A stretch of 64,000 nt of DNA from Shewanella sp. Choline-02u-19 (GTDB lineage Bacteria; Pseudomonadota; Gammaproteobacteria; Enterobacterales; Shewanellaceae), in NCBI RefSeq assembly GCF_002836205.1, contig NZ_PJBE01000011.1, forward strand, positions 1 through 64,000, written 5' to 3'. The notes under the pieces are model-generated. The model ran no database searches. It had not been told where the DNA came from and worked only from the letters and a program-made list of their open reading frames with translations. Below, one piece after another: positions 1 through 9,037 of this stretch. Position 1 is the stretch's first letter, and every line of letters starts with the position of its first letter. The position numbers and the translations under genes are program-made.

Positions 1-40
1 TGTCGGCGTCAAGTGCTTATTTTAAGAAGTTTTTCGAGTG
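1..40 (-). promoter_or_regulatory. Partial second rRNA-type promoter (-35 only)
   Basis: On the minus strand a perfect -35 hexamer TTGACG-type box lies at 12 to 7, preceded by an A/T-rich stretch at about 17-40 resembling an UP element. The matching -10 box would fall outside the window. Together with the stronger promoter at 188-215 it looks like the tandem P1/P2 arrangement ahead of an rRNA operon. The operon itself is not visible, so this is inferred. Confidence 0.5.
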
Positions 41-184
41 ATGCTTTCTTAATCAGAAGTCAAAACCGAAGCCCTTAAAGCGCTTGTCACCTGAATCAAA
101 TCTCCGAAGAGTTTTAACTCTCTAACACCGCTGCAAGTCCCGTACTATCTAAGTAGTTGGCCTGCTGTGCCGTGTCAGTGGGTG

Positions 185-240
185 CGAATTATAGGGAATT
201 CCTCAGCAAGCGCAAGTGCTTTTTTAAGAAAAAACGTCCT
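185..240 (-). promoter_or_regulatory. Strong rRNA-type promoter P1 firing out of the left edge
   Basis: On the minus strand there is a perfect -10 TATAAT (193 to 188) and a -35 TTGCGC (215 to 210), separated by 16 bp. A GC-rich discriminator (TCGCACCC) follows the -10, and an A/T-rich UP-like tract at 217-236 precedes the -35. A 16-bp spacer, an UP element and a GC-rich discriminator are the known hallmarks of growth-rate-controlled rRNA P1 promoters. No protein start follows within the 180 bp left in the window, which fits a long untranslated rRNA leader. Confidence 0.65.
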
Positions 241-505
241 TTCTTCAATGTTTTTACTTAACCACACTTTAGCCACTACTTACCCTCAGAGTTATCCACA
301 GATCTTTACTTAAGCGTTTGTTTTACATACAACACCGTGGATTTAATTTGGATCTAAGCTCAAGTGCTACATTGATAAATATGCTATTTAAGTATATTTG
401 TGTCTATCTGCCACATTCAATCGCAATACAAACACTATATTGTCATGCCTTTAGCGAATACGAGCACATTGCGGTAATGACACTCATAAAACCTTAAAAA
501 ATGAC
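241..505. other. Intergenic region with one consensus DnaA box
   Basis: No open frame of note lies here. The stretch is A/T-rich and sits just upstream of the rRNA-type promoter, where Fis and other activator sites would be expected. A perfect DnaA-box sequence TTATCCACA is present at 292-300 on the plus strand. A single box is not an origin, and none of the usual origin features (box cluster, AT-rich 13-mers) is seen. Confidence 0.4.
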
Positions 506-510
506 AACAA

Positions 511-538
511 AAAAGGGTGACTTCTCAGTCACCCTTTT
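511..538 (-). terminator. Rho-independent terminator of secA
   Basis: An 11-bp perfect stem (AAAAGGGTGAC at 511-521 with its complement at 528-538) encloses a 6-nt loop. Read on the minus strand it is followed by a T run. It lies 25 bp beyond the secA stop, and also separates secA from the rRNA-type promoter region. Confidence 0.85.
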
Positions 539-562
539 AATTATTTCATGAAGCGAGTGCTT

Positions 563-3286
563 TTAGCTCAATTTACCGTGGCACTGTTTATACTTCTTAC
601 CAGAACCACAAGGGCAAGGATCATTTCGGCCCACTTTCTCACCGTCACGCACTTGCGGCTGTGTAGCCACTAGTGCTGCACTTTCTTCTCCACCGACTAA
701 AGCTTCAGCTTCTGCGTGCTGATAGTCACGACGGATCTTTGCATCTTCTTGACGACGACGCTCTTCCATCTCTTCAACATCGGACTGCGCTTGTACCTGT
801 ACTTTAGACAAGACACTGATCACGTCATGTTTAAGTGATTCGAGCATTTGCTGGAATAATTCAAATGACTCACGCTTATACTCTTGCTTAGGATTCTTTT
901 GTGCGTATCCGCGCAAGTGGATACCTTGACGTAGATGATCCATGGCAGAAAGGTGTTCTTTCCATAGTCCATCTAAGGTTTGTAACATGACTGCTTTTTC
1001 AAATTGACGCAGTACTGACTCACCGACCATCTCTTCTTTTGCTTTGTATGCGTTAATCCATGTTTCAACAATACGTTCGCGTAATGTCTCTTCATGCAGT
1101 TCATCTTCTTTATCTAACCACTCTTGAACAGGCAAGCTCATTGAATACTCTTGCTGCAAGCGTTGCTCTAAACCTGGTACATCCCATAACTCTTCTACTG
1201 ATTGAGGCGGAATGTATTGATCCATTAACTCTTGAATGACGTCAGTTTGAATATTGGTAATAGTGTCTTTAATGCTTTCAGCATCCATTAGCTCATTACG
1301 CTGAGCATAGACAACCTGACGTTGATCATTAGCAACATCATCAAACTCTAGCAATTGCTTACGAATATCAAAGTTACGGGCTTCTACTTTACGCTGTGCG
1401 TTTTCAATAGCACGAGATACCCATGGGTGCTCAATGGCCTCACCTTCTTCCATACCCAGCTTCTTCATCATTGAAGAAACACGGTCAGAAGCAAAGATAC
1501 GCATCAAGCTATCTTCCATAGATAGATAGAAACGAGATGAACCTGCATCACCTTGACGACCAGAACGGCCACGTAGCTGATTATCGATACGGCGAGATTC
1601 GTGACGTTCTGTCCCTAGAATATGTAAACCACCGGCATCAACAACTTCATCATGACGAATTTGCCAATCTGCTTTGATTGTAACTCTCTGCTCGCTAGTC
1701 GGATTCGCAATGGCGTCAATTTCCATATTCCAGTTACCGCCTAACACGATATCGGTACCACGACCGGCCATGTTAGTCGCAACGGTTACAGCGCCAAGAC
1801 GACCAGCTTGAGCCACAATGTCAGCTTCACGTTCATGGAACTTAGCGTTCAAGATCTCATGTGGGATCTTTTGCTTCTTCAATAAACTGTGCAGTAATTC
1901 TGATTGCTCAATTGATACCGTACCTACCAACACTGGTTGCCCACGCTCACGGCAGCCAATGATGTCTTTAACAATAGCGGCATACTTTTCATCAGCTGTA
2001 AGGTAAACCAAATCTGGATTATCAATACGTACCATAGGACGGTTAGTTGGGACGACTACAGTATCGAGTCCATAAATATGTTGGAATTCGAATGCTTCTG
2101 TATCGGCTGTGCCCGTCATACCGGCAAGCTTTTTATATTGACGGAAGAAGTTCTGGAAAGTAATTGATGCTAAAGTTTGGTTTTCATTTTGAATATGAAC
2201 ACCCTCTTTAGCTTCTACTGCTTGATGTAAACCTTCAGACCAACGACGACCTGGCATAGTACGGCCAGTATGTTCATCAACAATAATGACTTCATTGTCT
2301 TGAACAATGTAATCAACATCTTTTTCAAATAAGGTATGAGCACGTAGCGCTGCAGTCACATGGTGCAGTAACGAGATGTTAGCGGCAGAATATAATGAGT
2401 CGCCTTCAGCTAACATGCCACGCTCAGTCAACAAGACTTCGACCTTTTCTTGGCCGCGTTCTGTCATATGAACTTGTTTGGCTTTTTCATCAATGGAGTA
2501 ATCGCCTTCACCAATCTCATCTTCAGTGTCTTCTTTTTCTTGCTGAATGAGGTTTGGAATAAGGGTGTTAATCTTGGTGTAAAGCTCTGAGCTATCTTCA
2601 GCTGCACCGGAAATAATAAGCGGTGTACGCGCTTCATCGATTAGGATTGAATCGACTTCATCGATAAGGGCGTAATGCAAGGGACGCTGCACTCGCTCTG
2701 CTGGCGAGAAAGCCATGTTGTCACGAAGATAATCAAAGCCGAACTCGTTATTGGTTCCGTAGGTAATGTCAGCGTCGTAGGCAGCTTTCTTCTCTACCTG
2801 ACCAAGACCCGCTACATTAATACCAACAGTTAAACCAAGAAACTCAAAAAGAGGACGGTTATTGTCGGCATCACGTCCAGCTAGATAATCGTTCACGGTA
2901 ATGACGTGAACACCTTTGCCCGTTAAACCATTGAGGTATGCTGGCAAGGTTGCTGTTAACGTTTTACCTTCACCGGTACGCATCTCTGCAATACGGTTAC
3001 TGTCTAGGATCATGCCACCAATCATCTGCACATCGAAATGACGCATTTCGAATACACGCTTTGATGCTTCACGGACAGTAGCGAACGCTTCAGGTAAAAC
3101 AGAATCTAATGTTTCACCTGCATTGAGTCGTTCACGAAAAAGGGTTGTTTTTGCTTTTAAATCTTCATCGGATAACTGCGCGTACTCTTCCTCAAAACCA
3201 TTAATTTTATTAACGACTTTTCCGAAAACTTTAAGTGTACGATCGTTGCGACTACCAAATACTTTTGTCAGTAATTTACCAAACAT
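563..3286 (-). CDS. secA: Preprotein translocase ATPase SecA
   Basis: This is the motor ATPase that drives secretory proteins through SecYEG at the inner membrane. The chosen start gives 907 residues beginning MFGKLLTKVFGS, which matches the family N-terminus. A TTG start 27 bp upstream (3313) is also open, but its AGGGA box is only one base away, so I reject it. Visible motifs are Walker A GEGKT near residue 105, the DEVD box, the helicase motif RGTDIVLGG and the C-terminal zinc finger (CPCGSGKKYKQCH) that binds SecB. There is no secM upstream. An M23 peptidase precedes it by about 60 bp, so SecM-type arrest control is not expected. A terminator follows. Confidence 0.97.
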   Translation of the reverse strand: MFGKLLTKVFGSRNDRTLKVFGKVVNKINGFEEEYAQLSDEDLKAKTTLFRERLNAGETLDSVLPEAFATVREASKRVFEMRHFDVQMIGGMILDSNRIAEMRTGEGKTLTATLPAYLNGLTGKGVHVITVNDYLAGRDADNNRPLFEFLGLTVGINVAGLGQVEKKAAYDADITYGTNNEFGFDYLRDNMAFSPAERVQRPLHYALIDEVDSILIDEARTPLIISGAAEDSSELYTKINTLIPNLIQQEKEDTEDEIGEGDYSIDEKAKQVHMTERGQEKVEVLLTERGMLAEGDSLYSAANISLLHHVTAALRAHTLFEKDVDYIVQDNEVIIVDEHTGRTMPGRRWSEGLHQAVEAKEGVHIQNENQTLASITFQNFFRQYKKLAGMTGTADTEAFEFQHIYGLDTVVVPTNRPMVRIDNPDLVYLTADEKYAAIVKDIIGCRERGQPVLVGTVSIEQSELLHSLLKKQKIPHEILNAKFHEREADIVAQAGRLGAVTVATNMAGRGTDIVLGGNWNMEIDAIANPTSEQRVTIKADWQIRHDEVVDAGGLHILGTERHESRRIDNQLRGRSGRQGDAGSSRFYLSMEDSLMRIFASDRVSSMMKKLGMEEGEAIEHPWVSRAIENAQRKVEARNFDIRKQLLEFDDVANDQRQVVYAQRNELMDAESIKDTITNIQTDVIQELMDQYIPPQSVEELWDVPGLEQRLQQEYSMSLPVQEWLDKEDELHEETLRERIVETWINAYKAKEEMVGESVLRQFEKAVMLQTLDGLWKEHLSAMDHLRQGIHLRGYAQKNPKQEYKRESFELFQQMLESLKHDVISVLSKVQVQAQSDVEEMEERRRQEDAKIRRDYQHAEAEALVGGEESAALVATQPQVRDGEKVGRNDPCPCGSGKKYKQCHGKLS

Positions 3287-3345
3287 CTGAACCACTTCTA
3301 TGTTGTTGGCCAAGTCCCTTTAAGAGCCTGAAAGCCTAATTTAGA

Positions 3346-4245
3346 TTAACCTGCCTTGCGGTAGACATATTTTTGCGGATCGATCTGCTGTCCACCGCGT
3401 AACACTTCATAGTGCACATGAGGCCCGGTTGAGCGCCCAGTACTTCCCATAACAGCGATTTTATCGCCCTTCGCGACCACGTCACCTACAGTTACTGACA
3501 AAGCTTTATTGTGACCATAACGAGTTCGTAGACCATTACCATGATCAATTTCAACGAGCTCACCATAACCAAACATTTTGTCCGCCCACATAACAACTCC
3601 ACCTGCAGTAGCTATTACATCGACGCCCTCTTCTCCAGCAAAGTCGATGCCTTTATGCATCGTTCGTTTACCGTTAAAAGGATCATTTCGTAAACCATAG
3701 GACGAGGATAACCACCCTTTTTCAATTGGTCGCCCAGATATAAAACGTTCTCTATCTATATGGTGATTAGATGCTACCGTTTCAAGTAGTGAGAGCTGAA
3801 CATTATTATTATCCATTCGTGATACCAGCGCATCCATATCGGCAATGAGCTGATCGAGTTCGATGTTAGTACCTAATTCACTGATACCACCAACACCGAC
3901 TTCTGAAGAGAAATCAAATTGATCTTCTAATTGATTGTTTAAAGCAACCTGCTGACCCAACGCTTCTAAACGACTGAGCTTAGCTTGCATACGCGCAACG
4001 TGGGTGACTAACATCGACAATTGAGTTTCAGTTGCACTCTTTAAAGAGTTCAACTCGCTTTTTTGCCCTTCACGAGCTAAGCGTTCATTATCAGTATTAG
4101 TCTGTTGCTGTATAAGCTGTTTGGCATTGTGTTGATAAAGACCTGTACCTGCTGCAATGAGCAAGATAGGTAGAAGCAACCAACGCTTTCCCGGTTGCCA
4201 GCGTGTGGCACCGTTTCGACCTTGAATAAAAACTGTTACACTCAT
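3346..4245 (-). CDS. M23 (LytM-type) metallopeptidase, envelope-anchored
   Basis: This is a 299-residue protein. One membrane segment (about residues 21-38) is followed by a coiled coil (about 45-110) and a C-terminal LytM domain. The zinc and catalytic motifs are intact: HKGID near residue 195 and HVHYE near 276. It is therefore probably an active D,D-endopeptidase acting on peptidoglycan cross-links in the periplasm rather than a degenerate EnvC/NlpD activator. The coiled coil plus LytM layout resembles cell-separation and growth hydrolases. It lies between secA and the divergent dciA gene, whose start is only 27 bp away. The exact substrate and gene symbol cannot be fixed from sequence. 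Confidence 0.85.
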   Translation of the reverse strand: MSVTVFIQGRNGATRWQPGKRWLLLPILLIAAGTGLYQHNAKQLIQQQTNTDNERLAREGQKSELNSLKSATETQLSMLVTHVARMQAKLSRLEALGQQVALNNQLEDQFDFSSEVGVGGISELGTNIELDQLIADMDALVSRMDNNNVQLSLLETVASNHHIDRERFISGRPIEKGWLSSSYGLRNDPFNGKRTMHKGIDFAGEEGVDVIATAGGVVMWADKMFGYGELVEIDHGNGLRTRYGHNKALSVTVGDVVAKGDKIAVMGSTGRSTGPHVHYEVLRGGQQIDPQKYVYRKAG

Positions 4246-4272
4246 AGCCTAATTAAGCCATTTTATTATCAT

Positions 4273-4725
4273 ATGAAAAAGCCCCCACAAGATCTCAGTC
4301 AATTACTGCATCAGCAAGGGAACATGCCCAACTTAGCTGAAAAAGCAGAACTGCTATTACACTTAGATCACTACGTAAAAAAAGTGCTAACTGGCCCAGT
4401 GATAGAGCAGCTAAAAGTTGCCAATCTACGCCAAGGTATCTTGGTGATTGAAACAACGACGGCTGCTTGGGCTGCAAGAATTAACTTCCAAAAACCCAAG
4501 ATACTGCAAATGCTGCAAGCCGAAACGCTACCCATGCTTACCGCTATCGAGGTCAAAGTCAACCCAAGCTTGTTAATGTATGCAACAAAACCCAAACTAG
4601 CTCACAACCACATAAGTGAAAATGCGGCGGCTCACATTGAAGCTTTAGCTGAACATGCCGAAGGCACTCTGGCGGTAAAACTAAAACGGCTGGCTGCATT
4701 AGCCAGCCGTCCAAGGCAATCTTAA
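4273..4725 (+). CDS. dciA: DciA (DUF721) replicative helicase loader
   Basis: This 150-residue protein carries the DUF721 fold at about residues 20-95, with the conserved stretch TAAWAARINFQKPKIL. DciA is the ancestral loader of DnaB helicase in bacteria lacking the phage-derived DnaC, and the gene commonly sits beside lpxC and secA in Vibrio and Shewanella. I start it at the ATG at 4273. A longer frame to 4195 runs into the divergent peptidase gene and has no conserved extension. The gene is divergent from the M23 peptidase and convergent with lpxC. Its last codons also contain the lpxC terminator stem. Confidence 0.8.
   Translation: MKKPPQDLSQLLHQQGNMPNLAEKAELLLHLDHYVKKVLTGPVIEQLKVANLRQGILVIETTTAAWAARINFQKPKILQMLQAETLPMLTAIEVKVNPSLLMYATKPKLAHNHISENAAAHIEALAEHAEGTLAVKLKRLAALASRPRQS
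4682..4710 (-). terminator. lpxC terminator embedded in the dciA 3' coding end
   Basis: A 10-bp perfect stem (ACGGCTGGCT at 4686-4695, complement at 4701-4710) with a 5-nt loop is followed on the minus strand by TTTTAG. It lies 23 bp beyond the lpxC stop but inside the last codons of the convergent dciA. Confidence 0.7.
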
Positions 4726-4732
4726 TTCATAA

Positions 4733-5653
4733 TTAAGCGAACACGGCACCCGAAGGTACTGAGAAGCTTACTGGGGCGTCAGCTTCTTTTTCGAAACTAA
4801 CGATTTCCCAGGCGTCTTGCTGGGCAAGCATTGCACGCACTAACTGGTTGTTTAAGGCATGTCCTGTCTTGTATGCACAGAACTCGCCAACTATAGCGTG
4901 ACCCGCCACATACAGGTCACCAAATGCATCAAGAATTTTGTGCTTAACGAACTCATCCTCATAACGCAGGCCATCGGGGTTGAGAACTCGATATTCGTCA
5001 AGTACAACAGCATTTTCCATACTGCCACCAAGCGCTAGATTATTAGCCCTTAAATATTCAATGTCTCGCATAAAACCGAAGGTTCTCGCTCGACTGATAT
5101 CTTTAATGAAAGCAGATGATGAAAAATCCATTACCATGTGTTGTTGACTGCGGGCTATTTCTGGATGATCAAAATCAATTTCGAAATCAACTCTAAAACC
5201 TTTAAACGGTTTTAGCTCAGCCCACTTATCACCATCTTCAACACGAATTGGTTTGGTGATCTTGATGTATTTCTTAGCCGCGGCTTGTTCTTGAATACCT
5301 ACCGATTGCAGCAGGAATACAAAAGGACTCGCGCTGCCATCCATAATGGGGATTTCAGGCGCATCAACTTCAATGATAGCGTTATCAATACCCAAGCCGG
5401 CAAGTGCCGCAAAAAGATGCTCAATAGTCGATATACGAACACCATCGTCATTTACAAGTGCAGTACACATTGTTGTTTCACGAACTTGATCGGCTACAGC
5501 TGGAATTTCAACTGCAGGCGACAGATCCGTACGAACAAGAATAATGCCGGTATTGACTGGTGCGGGTTTAACGATCAAAGTCACCTTGTTGCCGGAATGC
5601 AATCCAACACCAGTAGTTTTAACTATTTCTTTGACTGTTCTTTGAAAAATCAT
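4733..5653 (-). CDS. lpxC: UDP-3-O-acyl-N-acetylglucosamine deacetylase LpxC
   Basis: This zinc amidase makes the committed step of lipid A synthesis in the cytosol, removing the acetyl group from UDP-3-O-acyl-GlcNAc. At 306 residues it has the family length. Visible catalytic elements are H79 in STIEHLFAAL, the HKILDAFGDL zinc motif near residues 237-246, and the general acid/base His in TGHALNNQL. The C-terminus ends AVFA, close to the AVLA-type tail that FtsH recognises in E. coli, so proteolytic control is plausible. It follows ftsZ with a 176-bp gap carrying its own promoter, as in many gammaproteobacteria. Confidence 0.97.
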   Translation of the reverse strand: MIFQRTVKEIVKTTGVGLHSGNKVTLIVKPAPVNTGIILVRTDLSPAVEIPAVADQVRETTMCTALVNDDGVRISTIEHLFAALAGLGIDNAIIEVDAPEIPIMDGSASPFVFLLQSVGIQEQAAAKKYIKITKPIRVEDGDKWAELKPFKGFRVDFEIDFDHPEIARSQQHMVMDFSSSAFIKDISRARTFGFMRDIEYLRANNLALGGSMENAVVLDEYRVLNPDGLRYEDEFVKHKILDAFGDLYVAGHAIVGEFCAYKTGHALNNQLVRAMLAQQDAWEIVSFEKEADAPVSFSVPSGAVFA

Positions 5654-5731
5654 GTGTTTACCCGTTTATTCGCTCAACAAAAAAGCACACCCTGCACACT
5701 AATTAACCGTGTATGGCGTTGCTGGACGCAT

Positions 5732-5760
5732 ATCTTAGCATATCTTAGCGAGTTCACCAA
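5732..5760 (-). promoter_or_regulatory. Probable lpxC promoter
   Basis: On the minus strand, a -35 TTGGTG (5760 to 5755) and a -10 TAAGAT (5737 to 5732) are 17 bp apart, and the -10 is preceded by TGC as an extended element. The -10 sits in a tandem 10-bp repeat (CTAAGATATG twice, about 5730-5749), so two overlapping -10 choices exist. Confidence 0.5.
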
Positions 5761-5829
5761 AAATGAGCCCGCTTTAAGACAATACATTAGTATTACCTCA
5801 CATTGTTTAACATGCTATTAACATTGATT

Positions 5830-7002
5830 TTAATCTGCTTGCTTACGCAAAAATGCAGGAATGTCTAAGTAATCAAGGTCGTTCTTTTTCTCTGCTACTG
5901 GAGCGACAGCTGGCTGAGTTACTGCCGCGGTATTACCGTGCGATAACGTAGCCGAAATAGGATCTTCTGCAGCAAATGTTTCCACTGGCACAATAGGCTC
6001 TGGGCGTGAAACAGGCTTAGTGACTAACTGGATATCCGCCTTTTTCTCAGCACCGATACCTGTAGCGACAACCGTTACACGTAATTCATCTGACATTTCA
6101 GGATCAATAACTGCACCCACGACAACAGTGGCATTATCTGAAGCATAAGCTTTTACATGGTTACCCACGGTTTCAAACTCTTCAATGCTCATATCCATAC
6201 CAGCCGTGATATTAACCAGTACGCCACGTGCACCCGCTAGATCGATATCTTCTAGTAATGGGCTTGCGACTGCAGCTTCAGCAGCTTCTTCTGCACGATC
6301 TTCACCACTTGCAACGCCTGTACCCATCATGGCGTTACCCATTTCTGACATAACCGTTTTCACATCGGCGAAATCGACGTTAATCAGACCTGGACGAGTA
6401 ATTAACTCAGCAATACCTTGAACAGCGCCCAGCAGTACATTGTTAGCCGCTGCAAAAGCATCAAGTAAAGAGGTGCCACGACCCAGTACTTTAAGTAGTT
6501 TCTCGTTTGGAATAGTGATCAACGAGTCCACATTCTTAGCTAGTTGCTCAATACCCTGTTCAGCGTAGGTCATACGCTTTTTCCCTTCAAATGGGAAAGG
6601 TTTGGTGACAACGGCTACCGTTAAGATCCCCTCTTCACGAGCGACCTCAGCAACCACTGGCGCAGCACCTGTACCCGTACCACCACCCATACCCGCTGCA
6701 ATAAAGATCATGTCAGATCCCTTAATTGCATTACGAATACTTTCTCTGTCTTCTTCAGCTGCTAAACGACCTATTTCAGGGTTAGCGCCAGCGCCTAGCC
6801 CCTTAGTCACATCGCGGCCTAGCTGAATAGTGGTGCCTGCAGATGACTTACGTAATGCTTGCGCATCCGTATTAGTCGCTACAAATTCAACACCTTCAAT
6901 ATTGTGCTTAACCATATGCTCGATAGCATTACCGCCACCGCCACCAACACCGATGACCTTAATCACCGCTTCATCTGTATGACTATCCATGATCTCAAAC
7001 AT
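5830..7002 (-). CDS. ftsZ: Cell division GTPase FtsZ
   Basis: This bacterial tubulin homologue polymerises into the Z-ring at mid-cell. It has 390 residues: the N-terminal GTP-binding domain with VGGGGGNA (about 20-27) and the tubulin signature GGGTGTGA (about 106-113), the T7-loop region, then a variable linker (about 317-372) rich in Pro and Val. It ends in the conserved tail DYLDIPAFLRKQ that binds FtsA, ZipA and MinC. It is the last gene of the dcw run, 31 bp after ftsA. Promoters inside ftsA and ftsQ are known in relatives but I could not single one out. Confidence 0.98.
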   Translation of the reverse strand: MFEIMDSHTDEAVIKVIGVGGGGGNAIEHMVKHNIEGVEFVATNTDAQALRKSSAGTTIQLGRDVTKGLGAGANPEIGRLAAEEDRESIRNAIKGSDMIFIAAGMGGGTGTGAAPVVAEVAREEGILTVAVVTKPFPFEGKKRMTYAEQGIEQLAKNVDSLITIPNEKLLKVLGRGTSLLDAFAAANNVLLGAVQGIAELITRPGLINVDFADVKTVMSEMGNAMMGTGVASGEDRAEEAAEAAVASPLLEDIDLAGARGVLVNITAGMDMSIEEFETVGNHVKAYASDNATVVVGAVIDPEMSDELRVTVVATGIGAEKKADIQLVTKPVSRPEPIVPVETFAAEDPISATLSHGNTAAVTQPAVAPVAEKKNDLDYLDIPAFLRKQAD

Positions 7003-7033
7003 GGTGTTTTCTCCGTTTGCCTGCGTTGCTAAA

Positions 7034-8269
7034 TTAAAATTCGCCTTTAAACCAACTTTGGACCCGATTCCAAAGACTGGTTACCCCTTGTCGCTCAGGA
7101 CGCTCGAACTGACGTTCAATTACTCTGCGCGCTCCATAATGAAGCAACCCGACTCCAGTAGAGTAAATAGGCTGATCCACATATTCATATAATCCTTTTA
7201 CTGGCAACGGTTGTGCCATTCGAACTGGCATACCAAATGTTGCTTCCGCAATATCAACCGCCCCTTCTATCGAAGCGGTTCCGCCAGTGAGCACGATGCC
7301 CGCTGCAACTTGATCTTCAAGTCCACAATCTCGCAATTGCTTTAAAATCAATTCAAATAGTTCTTGGTATCTTGGCTCAACCACTTCAGCAAGTGTATGG
7401 CGCGACATACTACGTGATGGCCGTCCACCCACTGAAGGGACTTCGATACTGTCTTCGCGACTGACCATAGAGCTACGCGCACTCGCATGTTGCACTTTGA
7501 TCTGCTCTGCATGCGATAATGGCGTTCTAAAAATTTTGGCGATGTCGTTAGTCACTTGATTACCCGCTACTGGTACCACTGCGCAATGACGCAATGCTCC
7601 ATTGGTATAAACCGCTATATCTGTGGTACCACCACCGATATCAACCAAACAAACACCCAAATCTTTTTCGTCGTCAGTCAACACTGAGTCTGCTGAAGCG
7701 ATGGCAGAAAACACTAAGTCATCGACTTTTAGTCCGCAACGTTCAACACTCTTAGTAATATTCTTTGCCATATCATTCGCACACGTAACGATATGCACTT
7801 TGGCTTCCATACGCATGCCTGACATGCCTATAGGGCTCTTAATTCCATCTTGGACATCAATAGCATATTCTTGCGGTAACACGTGCAATATACGTCTTTC
7901 CGTCGGGATCTTTACTGAGCGTGCCGTATGAATAACGTTATCGACATCTTCTTGTGTCACTTCTTCATCGTTAATCGATACCATGCCATTTTCGTTCTGG
8001 CATTCGATATGCTTGCCTGAAATGCTCAGGTAAACAGAAGAGACTTGGCAATCTGCCATTAATTCCGCTTGATCAAGTGCTCGTTGCACACTGCGTACAA
8101 TAGAATCGAGATCGTTTACACCGCCTTTATCCATGCCGCGCGACGGATGGTTTCCTAGGCCGACAATACTGATCTCGCCATCAGGCAATACTTCGCCAAT
8201 GATCACAGCAACTTTCGAAGTCCCTATGTCCAAAGCAACGATCAGATTTCTATCTAGATTCTTAGTCAT
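7034..8269 (-). CDS. ftsA: Cell division protein FtsA
   Basis: This actin-like ATPase tethers FtsZ filaments to the inner membrane and recruits later divisome proteins. At 411 residues it shows the actin-family phosphate motifs (ALDIGTSKVAVIIGE at about 12-26 and DIGGGTTDIAVY near 206) and ends with an amphipathic membrane-targeting helix (SLWNRVQSWFKGEF). It starts 3 bp after ftsQ stops, so translation is probably coupled. Confidence 0.98.
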   Translation of the reverse strand: MTKNLDRNLIVALDIGTSKVAVIIGEVLPDGEISIVGLGNHPSRGMDKGGVNDLDSIVRSVQRALDQAELMADCQVSSVYLSISGKHIECQNENGMVSINDEEVTQEDVDNVIHTARSVKIPTERRILHVLPQEYAIDVQDGIKSPIGMSGMRMEAKVHIVTCANDMAKNITKSVERCGLKVDDLVFSAIASADSVLTDDEKDLGVCLVDIGGGTTDIAVYTNGALRHCAVVPVAGNQVTNDIAKIFRTPLSHAEQIKVQHASARSSMVSREDSIEVPSVGGRPSRSMSRHTLAEVVEPRYQELFELILKQLRDCGLEDQVAAGIVLTGGTASIEGAVDIAEATFGMPVRMAQPLPVKGLYEYVDQPIYSTGVGLLHYGARRVIERQFERPERQGVTSLWNRVQSWFKGEF

Positions 8270-8272
8270 TAA

Positions 8273-9037
8273 TTAACGGCTCTCTGTTTGTGCATCATCC
8301 CAATCTACGGCCAATCCAGTGTCGTAGCGCAAATCCACCACCCCTACTTTTTTATCTTGCGCTGCAAGCTTGGGGTAGACATGAATAAATCGTTGTATCC
8401 TTGCCATATTATCTTCACGGCCAAGCTCAAGCTTGATTCCGTTGTTTAATTCTGCATGCCATGCATGCCTTGCACTTAAGCTCAAACTCTGCAAAACAAA
8501 CCCATTTATGGTTAACAACTCTCCCAGCTGCTGGTAGGTTGTTAACACTGATTTACCTTGATTCTCTGGTCCGGTAAGCGACGGTAAATTAGGTATTCCC
8601 TCCTTCACTGGCGCGTCAAATACATCACCATAGGTATTGAGCCAAGCATCGCCGTTCCATTGAGCAACCGGTGTCTGTTCGACTAAATACACTTTTAACT
8701 TTGCTGGCCACTCTCGCCTAACCGATGCTCGATAAACCCATGGCAGATCTTCCAATGCTTGTTGCACTGCATTTATGTCTGCAGAGAAAAAACTTCTTTG
8801 CATTAAATCTTGTAGCGCCACTTGAATCTCTTCATCTGCGGTATAACGTCGCTCGCCTTTAATCGCAACAGCTTCTATCGGCAACGCATCAGCATCATTC
8901 AATACCGCATTGAGTTTAAAGGCCGCAGCTGAAAGCCCGATTAAAACACACAATAAAAACACTAACCCAAAGCATAAATACCAGTCCGCTTTTAACAGCA
9001 AAATCCGAACACGTTGGCCTTTATCGCTCCAAGACAT
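8273..9037 (-). CDS. ftsQ: Cell division protein FtsQ
   Basis: A bitopic divisome protein of the FtsQLB complex. One transmembrane helix (about residues 18-40) is followed by a POTRA domain beginning near PIEAVAIKGERRY and the beta domain ending near LRYDTGLAVDW. Two starts are possible: GTG at 9043 and ATG at 9037. The AGAGG box ends 2 nt before the GTG and 8 nt before the ATG, so I favour the ATG. The 105 bp between it and murC holds no ddl gene, unlike E. coli. Confidence 0.93.
   Translation of the reverse strand: MSWSDKGQRVRILLLKADWYLCFGLVFLLCVLIGLSAAAFKLNAVLNDADALPIEAVAIKGERRYTADEEIQVALQDLMQRSFFSADINAVQQALEDLPWVYRASVRREWPAKLKVYLVEQTPVAQWNGDAWLNTYGDVFDAPVKEGIPNLPSLTGPENQGKSVLTTYQQLGELLTINGFVLQSLSLSARHAWHAELNNGIKLELGREDNMARIQRFIHVYPKLAAQDKKVGVVDLRYDTGLAVDWDDAQTESR

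Noticed and set aside
292..300. Replication origin based on the DnaA box
   Set aside because: Only one box, no AT-rich unwinding element and no dnaA, dnaN or gidA genes nearby.
3287..3313. TTG start giving SecA nine extra residues
   Set aside because: The AGGGA box is only one base from the TTG, and the family N-terminus starts at the ATG at 3286.
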